Part shown: positions 51,372 to 61,000 of the stretch, piece by piece
Layout: each line of letters opens with the position of its first letter
How positions within the stretch are numbered: the stretch's first letter is position 1
Source: Symbiodinium natans
Lineage: Eukaryota > Sar > Dinophyceae > Suessiales > Symbiodiniaceae
Length of the DNA: 64,000 nt
Direction: 5' to 3'
Assembly: GCA_905221605.1 (NCBI GenBank)
Contig: CAJNDS010002279.1
Span: 1,152,084 to 1,216,083, forward strand
Notes under the pieces: generated by a model
What the model was told of the DNA's origin: nothing
What the model saw: only the letters and a program-made list of their open reading frames with translations
The model's database searches: none
Made by a program: the position numbers and the translations under genes

Positions 51372-51552
51372 AAGCCTGAACACTAAACCCTAAACCCTAA
51401 ACCCTAAACCCTAAAACCCTAAAACCCTAAAACCCTTAAAACCCTTAAAACCCTAAAACCCTAAAACCCAAGCACCCAAAAACCCAAAAACCCAAAAACC
51501 CAAAAACCCAAAAACCCTAAAACCCTAAAACCCTAAAACCCTAAAACCCTGG
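51372..51552 (-). repeat. CCCTAAAA / CCCAAAAA variant arrays
   Basis: Runs of CCCTAAAA, then CCCAAAAA, then CCCTAAAA again: a stepwise change of unit. Confidence 0.9.
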
Positions 51553-51554
51553 CT

Positions 51555-51965
51555 TGTAGACAACCGAGTCGCCACAACAGCGCTGGGCATGGCCATGATA
51601 TACTGTTGACCTTCTTCAGAACCACAACAGCAAGCATGACACCAAGAATGAAGGTCATAGCAATGGCAGAAGCAACAGTAGTAGCAATAGCAATCGGCAT
51701 GAACACCTTTGTAACACTAGTGACAATGCAATGACAACAAAAAGGTCATTCCAACTGATTGTAACAACCACACTGGTCATGCGTAGAAGAACCGGATCCC
51801 CAAATCACACCCAAATATCCCCGGTAGTCGAGATGTTTAAATGAGAATTGCCCCAATAGGGGGGGGGGGTACGCCAATGTATTAAAATCCTTAGTATAGG
51901 AGCAGTCCCCCGCCCCCCTACCCCAAACCGTCAAACCGTCAACCCGAGAATGAACCTGAACCCTA
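51555..51965. other. Unique sequence, no gene recognised
   Basis: About 400 bases without telomere repeats. One short + frame (51652 onwards) is hydrophobic (AMAEATVVAIAIGMNTF) but only 28 codons. A C tract follows at 51977-51999. Confidence 0.5.
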
Positions 51966-52094
51966 AACCCTTAAACTCCCCCCCCCCCCCCCCCCCCCTT
52001 CCCCGTTTCGGGGTTTAGGGTTTCGGGTCGAGGGTGCACGCCTCTGTTTCCTGGCGTGCTGCTCAAAGCTGACAAGTAGATTCAGATGAGCTGC

Positions 52095-52129
52095 TCTTGC
52101 CGGCGCAGCTTGGACGAAAGGGCCCCTAG
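52095..52129 (+). CDS. Possible short exon
   Basis: TTCAG/ATG followed by SCSCRRSLDERAP, then TTTAGGG repeats. May be a first exon; support is weak. Confidence 0.3.
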
Positions 52130-53280
52130 GGGGTTTAGGGTTGGGTTTTAGGGTTTAGGGTTTAGGGTTAGGGCCCCCCCATTCTTTGTGCAGTCCTCCA
52201 GCTCGGCACTTGGAGTGTGTTATGCCTCGCTTGTGGGGTGCACACCCCGGAATCTCTTTTCCTTCCCTCCTCCCCCCCCCCCCCCCCCAAGAAATTACAC
52301 CGATTTCCCTAAACTCTAAACCCCTAAACCCTAAACCCCGAACCACAGAGAGTATGGGGTCTTCGGGTTTGGGTACTGTTTTGGGGGTTGGGGTGTTAGG
52401 GCTTTAGGGTTGCGGGGATGTCTGCAACGAACCCTCAACTCTCAACTCTGAAGCCCCTGAAGACAATCATCCCCTAGGGTTTAGGGTTTAGGGTTTAGGG
52501 TTCAGGGTTTAGGGTTTAGGGTTTAGGGTTTAGGGTTTAGGGTTCAGGGGTTCAGGGGTTCAGGGGTTCAGGGTTTAGGGTTTAGGGTTCAGGGTTCAGG
52601 GATTTTGGGTTTAGGGTTTAGGGCAAGACCCAAATAAGGACTTTATGGGGAAGCCCCCCTAAGCTCAACCAGACATCCCCAAAACCCTATAAAATCCCTA
52701 AAGCCCCAAAACCGGTTTAGGGTTTAGGGTTTAGGGTTTAAGGTTTAGGGTTTAGGGTTTAGGCTGTAGGGTTTAGGATTTAGGGTAACATCCCTAAAGC
52801 CCTAAAACCCCAAAACCGACCTGTCAATCCCAAAAGCCCCCCAAACTCAAAGCCGAAGTCCCCTAAGGTTCCCCAGGTACCCCGCTTCCTTAAAGAACCC
52901 TAAACCCTAAACCCTTCCTCAAAGAACCGAAAGCCCCACAGGTCCCTGTGAGGAGGGATGGTCCTCAGGCCATGCACTGCGGTTTTTGTCGCTTTTTTTT
53001 TTGGATTTAGGGTTTCGGGTTTGGGTTCCGCCCGAAACCCTAAACCCTAAACCCTAAACTTCTAGACCCCAAGCCCCAAACTTGGGCGTGATGTTGGGGG
53101 CTTGGAGGCTCCGGCCTCCCAATTTAGGGTTTGAGACTTGGCTCTTGCCCTGGGTCAGCTAAGGTTTAGGGTTTAGGGTTTAGGGTTTACGGTTTGGGGT
53201 TTAGGGTTTAGGGTTTAGTTTTTTCTTCACACTCGTGTGTCGTTTAGACTATATAGTTCTGTGCTTTTCTTGCATTGCGT

Positions 53281-53341
53281 TTTTTTTTTTTTTTTGGGGG
53301 GGGGGGTTTGGGGGTTTTTTTTTTTTTTTTTTTTTTTTTCG
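53281..53341. repeat. Homopolymer cluster (T, G, T)
   Basis: T15, G11 and T21 tracts in a row, and a C tract of about 27 at 53600-53626. Such tracts recur next to repeat arrays in this window. Confidence 0.9.
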
Positions 53342-53639
53342 GGGGCTTTCAAGGTCGGCCTTGTGGGTTCAACGGGTTTGGGACCTCTTCTTCTCTAGGC
53401 TTGGGTTGGGCTTGGTTTTTTGGGGTATAGGGTCTCTGGGGTCTAAGGTCTAGGGTCTAGGGTTTTGGGGTATAGGGTCTCTAGAGTCTAGGGTCTAGGG
53501 TTAGGGCTTCAGGGCTTTGGGGTGCAGGGTGGAGTTTTTCTTACGGGCCCCAGCCCTCTGGGTCTTGTGTTGATGGGCCGGTTGGGGCCCGAGCCCAAAC
53601 CCCCCCCCCCCCCCCCCCCCCCCCCCGGATGCACCTCAA

Positions 53640-54800
53640 ACATCGTGTCTAGGGAGGACCCCTGCCATTTATGATGAAATCATAACAAATGTAAATATGA
53701 ATGCATAAATAAAACATGAATAAATACAAACATATATATGCTCGCCCCAAGATCTACATCTGCAGGTTTCCAGAACCCCCCCGAAACGCCAACAAAGAAC
53801 CCAAAACAGGACAGCCAAAAAAGCAAAACCAAAAACACACAAACGCCATTATTCTGAGACTCTTGGAAAGATGAAACCAAGAACGCCCAAACCAAAACAG
53901 ATACGACCAACAAGAACCAATATTTCCAAACTATTGATGTCAGGGCTAATGGTTCCCTTTTTCCAAGAGGCTCAGAATATGTATATTGGTATTATTATTA
54001 TTATTGTCTTTTTTGGTTTTGGTTTTATTGGTGTGGGCGTTTTTGGCTTCATCTTTGCAAGTCTTAGAATAACGTTGCCTTTTGGCTTTTGTGATTTTTT
54101 TATAGAGAAATAGTGCATGCCCCAAACCGAGGCAAATACTGTGCGTTTTAGATACATAGTGCCTGTGCTAGTGAAAGAGGCGAGTGAACTATCCTAGCTC
54201 TTGTTTCTTCATAGAATATCCATTGCAAAAATAGTGACTGTGCTAGGCAATCCAGACAAATTCTGCAATTTTATAGATTTTTCTGAGCAATGTCTCAAGC
54301 CTAGACAAATGGGTAGCTGTTCTAAACGCATAGTGCCTGTACTAGGCAGAATATTGAATTAATACTGTACGAAAGAGGCTAGTGAACTATCGCTGCTTTT
54401 ATTCAAAGAAAATTCATGTTATTAAATCATGATGGTGATCTTCGAAGTTCTGATTACGTACTATACCGGCTACTGAAGTATCCAAGTTTGTACCTATCAA
54501 CGGAAGGTTCATTTCATACCATTCGCAGTCACTAAAGCACAAATTTTGTAGCCTAACATAAGTGGACCGAGTATAGCTTCACAAAAACGACTTGAATTCG
54601 ACTAACATGTGTAGTAAGTCTTGATTGCAACACAAGCAGTTTTCCTAGAAATGTAGAGTTCTTGATCATTCCATGTTTAAATGAAATATGGAGCCCTCAT
54701 ATCTAGGGTACCCCCAAAAAGACCAGCGTTTAGACCTGAAGCAAGCACACCTAGAAAGGTCGATGAGGAGTGCCTCCGTGTGTGTCTTTGCCATCCCGCA
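53640..54800. other. AT-rich island without telomere repeats
   Basis: Composition shifts sharply to AT-rich. Arms around 53790-53880 and 53955-54055 are imperfect inverted repeats (CTGAGACTCTTGGAAAG versus CTTTTTCCAAGAGGCTCAG). Downstream, CATAGTGCCTGTGCTAG.. and GAAAGAGGCGAGTGAACTAT at 54155-54195 recur at 54332-54390. This suggests one or two unrelated mobile elements. Small ORFs rich in Phe/Val lie within the arms and look like by-products. Confidence 0.6.
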
Positions 54801-54801
54801 G

Positions 54802-54940
54802 GAACGTGCGCGAGGACAATGGCCGCGCCTTCCTGGAAATGCTGGAGCAATTGAACAAGACCAAGTGTGCGGCGAGTGGCAACGTCATGGCACCGCGGGC
54901 GCACAGAACGGGCCTAGGGTTGAGGAAGAACTTAGCCTGA
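54802..54940 (+). CDS. Terminal exon of unidentified gene
   Basis: GCAG/G acceptor and 45 open codons (NVREDNGRAFLEMLEQLNKT.., NVMAPRAHRTG..) ending in TGA. It lies 130 bases before the putative CDC45 start, consistent with closely packed genes of one direction. Family not recognised. Confidence 0.45.
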
Positions 54941-55070
54941 GTGCGATGTGTTGCAAGTGTTACAATCATTCGCAAGATTAGCAGTCGTCACCTCTAAGAA
55001 GACTTGTTTTTTTTTTTGCTCTCTTGAAGCCAAACATGGGGTTTGGGCTTGAGGTTATTGGGTTTCTAGG

Positions 55071-58000
55071 ATGTCGAGCGCGCTGACACCTGAACCCTCG
55101 GCCCCAAGAGCCCTAACCTTGGAAACCCTAAGCCCCAAACCGGTTTAGGGTTTGTGGTCAGGGTTTAGGCCATTGGGATAGAATATAGTTGCCCTTATTG
55201 GGTTCAAGAGGATGATATTCGGAAAATTTCTAGTTCTAGTCCTAGCCCCTGAACCTCGCACCCTAAACCCCCAGTGAATGCACAACACTTCTCTCCAGCG
55301 CCAGCGGCTCCCCGCCAGCAGGCGTAGGATTTAGAGGTTGTAGGGTCTCAGGCCCCTGAAACTCCCCTGAGACCCAAAGCCCTCGCACAGCGCTGGCCTT
55401 ACCGGTCCTCAAAGTAGGGATTTAGGATTAGGGTTTAGGGTTTAGGGTTTAGGGTTAGGGGTTTAGGGTTTAGGGTTTAGGGTTTAGGGTTTAGGGTTTA
55501 GGGTTTGGGGTTTAGGTTTAGGGTTTAGGTTTGGGGTTTGGGGTTTAGGGTCAAAGCCTCCTTGGCCCTGACTCTAAGGTGCATATCCTGGCTGCTGCCG
55601 ACCACGATGGGGTCTGTGCCTCCAAGATGTTGGTCAACTTTCTGGAGGGGCAGGTGCCGTGCGCGTTTTTGGGGGTTGAGGGCTTGGGGATCAAAAGGTA
55701 CTTGGAGGTTCATGGCACTTATGAACCAATTATAATTCTGGGCTTCCCTATTACCCCCCTCTATACTTAATTAGGCTTAATTAGCCCTAAATAGCCTTAA
55801 TTTTGGGGGAACCTAGGGGGGGGGTAGTATAGAGGGGGGTAGTCGGGGAACCCCTGATATAATCGTACTTATCACCATATTACGGCACTTAAGGGGCTCA
55901 TAAGGTTGAGGGTTTGGGGATCAAAAGGTAGGGTTGAGGGTTCTGAGGGGGGAAGCCACCTCGAGGTTTAAAGGGGGTTTTAGGGTTGAAAAGGGTCTAC
56001 TTGGAGGTTCATGGTACTTGGTATCCAATGATAACTGTACTTATAACCCACGTATAAGCCCCCTAAGTGCCCTAGTGTGTTACTAAGTACCATGAAATTC
56101 CTGAGGGTTGTGAGTGGGGAGCAAACCTCGAAGGTAGTTGTTAGGCTTGTCAGGGTCACGGGCTTAGGGGAACACACCCAAAGCTCTGACCCCCTGCTGA
56201 CGAGGCTCCTCTTGGAGAGTTCTAGCGCCGCGACCCTAAACCCTCAACCCTAAACCCTAAACCCTAAACTTTAAACCCTAATCCTAAACCCTCAACCCTA
56301 AACCCTAAACCCACAGACCACCTCAACCCTCCCCAAGACCTCCCGGCTGTCAAAGGCTTTCGGGTGCACTTTTTGTGGGTTTTAGGGTTTAGGGTTTAGC
56401 TTCAACCCACTGGGTTCAGAGTGAGCAGACGCCCTACACTTAAAGAATTTGTGAAACTAAAGTTGACAATAACAACTACTCGTGGAGGGGCTGTATCAGC
56501 AAGATAGTTGCGTGCTTAATTAGAATAGGGTTTTTGGGGGTTATTACAGTACAACTATATAGGGGCCAGAGTACAAGTAGTAACTATTCGGACCCCTATG
56601 TTCGACACAAGGTTCCGCCTTAAAACCGAAAGGGGCCCCCAGCGTCGAGATCTGCCTAACTTCACGGTTTAGGGTTTAGGGTTTAGGGTTTAGGGTTTAG
56701 GGTTTAGGGTTGAGGGTTAAGCATCCTGAGCCCAAAACGGTCAGGTCAAGCACCACCTCAGTCCAGTGTGGGAGAATGCGGACATCGTGGAAGCCTTCAG
56801 GCAGTTCGAAACTGACACTGAGGCCCCGGGTTTGGGGTTTAGGGTTTAGGGTTCACTTGGAGGGTCATGGTACTGTTTAACCAACCATGAACCTCCAAGT
56901 AGAGGGTTTTCAGAGTTCAGCGCAGAGCTTTCAGGCCCTGAAGCCCCAGCGCCAAGCCCGAGAAGCCCTACAAGCCCTCCCTGACGAGGCTCCGCCCTAA
57001 ACCCTAAACCCCAAACCCGAAACCCTAAACCCTAAACCCCAAACCCTAGCCCTAAACCCTAAACCCTAAACCCTAAACCCTAAACCCTAAACCCGAAACC
57101 CGAAACCCGAAACCCGAAACCCGAAACCCGAAACCCTAAACCCTAAACCCTAAACCTACCCGAAACCCTAAACCCCAAACCCTAAAGCCAACGAGGTGCA
57201 GGCCGTGGTGCTTCTGAATTGTGGGGCCAGCATGGACCTCGAGAAGCTCTCGGTAGAGAGCAAGGCGCATGGGCTCTTGGGGTTTAGGGTTTAGGGTTTG
57301 TAGGGTTTGTAGGGTTTGTGGGGTTTGCAGGGTTTGTAGGGTTTGTGGGGTTTGTGGGGTTTGTAGGGTTTGTAGGGTTTGTAGGGTTTGTAGGGTTTGT
57401 AGGGTTTGTAGGGTTTGTAGGGTAGGGTTTGTAGGGTTTGTAGGGTTTGTAGGGGTTTGTAGGGTTTAGGGTTTCGGGTGTAGGGTTTAGGGTTTAGGGT
57501 TTGGGGCCTGATAGGGTTCTGGTTTTTATCGGGCCTAGTTGGGTCGGTTGAGTAGGGTTCTGGGATTTGTGTGGTCTTTATACTAGGGTTCAGGCTTGAA
57601 TGGGGTGGATGTCATAGGGTTTGAAGAATTCGGCTTTTTGGCATTTGATAGTCTGAAAGGGCCGAGGAGGTTTTGTTTAATTGTTACCTAAACCCTAAAC
57701 CCTAAATGAGGGACGCCCCCACTCTTGGAGAGGGCAGGGCCGAGGGATAGGGTTAAAGGGTTTCACATGTTCAACCCGCCCGAAGCCCGAATTCCTAAGT
57801 TTGGGTTTAGGGTTTAGGGTTTAGGGTTTAGGGTTTAGGGTTTAGGGTTTAGGGTTTAGGGTTTAGGGTTTAGGGTTTAGGGTTTAGGGTTTAGGGCTAG
57901 GGTTTAGGGCTAGGGTTTAGGGCTAGGGTTTAGGGTTTGGGGTTTAGGGTTTGGGGTTTAGGGTTTAGGGTTTACGTCCTAAGCTGGATGCGCGAGGTGC

Positions 58001-61000
58001 CGGCGACCTTCCGGTGCTTCGTGATCGACGCGCACCGCCCCATCGCGTGCCCAGACTGCGCGCAGCAGGGGCTGAGCTTGGGGCTGATTGGGGGAGGGTT
58101 TAGGGTTTAGGGTTTAGGGTTTAGGGTTTAGGGTTTAGATTGGGGTTTTGGGTTTGGGATTTGGGGTTTAGGGTTTACGGTTTTGTGGTCAGTTCTCCGT
58201 CATTGTCCCTTTTGGGGTACCCTGAGCAAGAGGAGCCGCCTTAAACATCAGGATCCCAAAAAGGGACCCCTCCCCGAGGCCACTGCATCCCAAACTCTAA
58301 GCCCCCAAACCCCAAACCCTGAACCCTAAACCCTAAACCCCTAACCCTAAACCCTAAACCCTAGCCCTAAACCCTAAACCTTATCTCCCAAGTGCTTAAG
58401 AACCCCCACAAAAATGCAAAATATTCTTCCTTATACGGGTAGTATAGGGATTGTTATTCTTTATATTTGGGGGTTCTTAAGCAAGTAGTAGTTATATCTC
58501 TGTGTGTATATATATGTACATACGTGCCATAAAGGGGGTTTATGTGTAGAAAGTACAGTAGTAGTCCTCGTAATCATGACAGAGGGGTCACAACTGAGAA
58601 TACAAATGCTGGTAGCAAAAGCCCTAAACCAAAACCCTAACCCTCAACCCTAAACCCCAAACCCTAAACGCTAAACCCCGAAAGCCCTAACCATCCCAAA
58701 CCCTAAACCCTAAACCCTAAACCCCAAACCCCAAACCCTAAACCCTAAACCCTAAACCCTAAACCCTAAACCCCAAACCCTAAACCCTAAACCCTAAACC
58801 CTAAACCCTAAACCCTAAACCCTAAACCCTAAACCCTAAACCCTAAACCCTAACCCTAAACCCTAAACCCTAAACCCTAAACCCTAAACCCTAAACCCTC
58901 AACCCTAAACCCGAAACGTCAACAGCCTGGGAAGGCAAGAGAACCTGTCGAAGCGCAACGAGCGCATCATCATCCTGGACGATGACCCCATCGCCGAAGC
59001 CAGAGGTGGAGAGGGAGCTGATGTCGTGGCAAGCTGCAGCCCTAAACCCTAAACCCTAAACCCTAAACCCTAAACCCTAAACCCTAAAACCTAAACCCTA
59101 AACCCTAAACCCTAAGCCCTAAACCCTAAGCCCTAATCCCCAAACCCTAAACCGTTCGGGGTTCCGGAGTTCAACTTGTTGCCGGTTTTCGCAGTTGCTG
59201 CCTGCGGAGTGTGGGCGTCTGGCTGACATATGTGTACATCCCCTCGGCGCCGATATAGGGTTTAGGGTTTAGGGTTCAGGGTTTAGGGTTATATGATATG
59301 GGCAGTTCTGGTCCTTTCAATAGGGTGCCGTACTATTTAGGGACCCAAAAAGGGAAGCTAACTTAGAAAACTACCCACATGCACCCGGCTATGTGCAGAA
59401 TTGAACACCGCGGATCATCTTGACATCATAGAACCCTACTGCCCCCAAGCGTCCATGTGGCAGAACAACGTCCGCCTGTCGACGAGCTCGACGATGACGA
59501 CGAGAGCGACGTGGAAAGTGAGCTTGCCTGCTTTTGCTGCGTGTTCTAAACCCTAAACTCTAACCCCCAACCCTAGACCCAAAGCCCTAAGCCCTAAACA
59601 GGGCCCTTATGAGCCCGAAGTGGGGGAAAGCGAACTGAGCGTGTAGCTACTTGGAGGTCCATGGGTAGTTTAGGGTTTAGGGCTTACAGGTAGTTTTAAG
59701 TATGGTAACTATACTTGTTGCTCTGCTTCGGGTACGTATCACCCTACTTCTAGCGACCCATGAACCTCCAATTATGCCTTCTCAGGTGAGGAGGACAAGG
59801 AGAATACCGATTCCGCCCAGAACCAGGCCCCACTTCTACACCCAAATGCGGGTTTACGAAAATACGGGACCCTTAATACGATCCCCAAAGAGTACGATTC
59901 CGTACCCAAATAAGGTACCCCCAATTTCGGAAACACCCGATTCCGAATGATCCATACTTCGTTCAAGCTGGCCTTGTGAAGGTATTCGGGCTGCGGGTGC
60001 GGACGATCAGGGCTTGCGGTGTTTTTTTTGGGGGTAACCCTGAACCCTACCCCCGAAACCCCAAACCCCAAACCTGCCTTAAGCACTCCTAAACCCTGAC
60101 CTCAAAACCCTAAACCCTAAACCCTAAACCTCAAAACCCTAAACCCTAAACCCTAAACCCTAAACCCTAAACCCTAAACCCTAAACCCTAAACCCTAAAC
60201 CCTAAACCCTAAACCCTAAACCCTAAACCCTAAACCCTAAACCCAGACCGCCCCTGCAGTCCTCTCTGGAGTCCTCCCTGGAATCCAACCGCAAGCGCGC
60301 CAGCCGCGAGGAGAAGGAGGACCCCTGCCCAAGGGGTGGCGCTTATGGTTAGGATAGGGTTTCGGGTTTGGGGTTTAGGGTTTAGGGTTTAGGGTTAGGG
60401 TTTAGGGGGTTTAGGGTTTAGGGTTTAGGGTTTAGGGTTTAGGGTTTAGGGTTTAGGGTTTTTAGGGTTTAGGGTTTAGGGTTTAGGGTAAGCCCTAATA
60501 TCATAGGCTGAGCGTGGGTGTTTTGGGATGTTTTGAGCCTCTAAACCCTACACCCTGGTTCAGGGTTTTCAGGGTTTAGGGTTTAGGGCTACTCATTCCC
60601 AAAGCCTTCATTGCCAAGAAACCCGAGACTCCAAGCGCACGACCCACTACCATCGGGGTCTGAGTTATTACTAAGAGGATTCCCCTTAGGGTCCCTGTAA
60701 CATTTAGATGATAATAAACCCCCAAGTCCCTGTTCTAATTCTTGAGGCCCCTATATGGCGGGGTTTAGGGGTTTAGGGGTTCAAGACTATAGGTCGTATG
60801 ACGATGACAGGGTCCTTAAACCTGAGCGCTAATCCCTAACTTGTGTCAGTTGTCGCGGTCACCGCCCGGCCCAGTTCCTAAACCCTAAACCCTAAACCCT
60901 AAACCCTAAGCCCTACAAACCCTAAAACCTAAACCCTAAACCCCTAGTTGCAGCGGGGTTTAGCTTTTGGGATGCGAAGAGGTGGAGGGCCGGGGGGTTT

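Noticed and set aside
57269-57469. Small Cys-Arg-Val repeat protein
   Set aside because: Translated TTTGTAGGG array.
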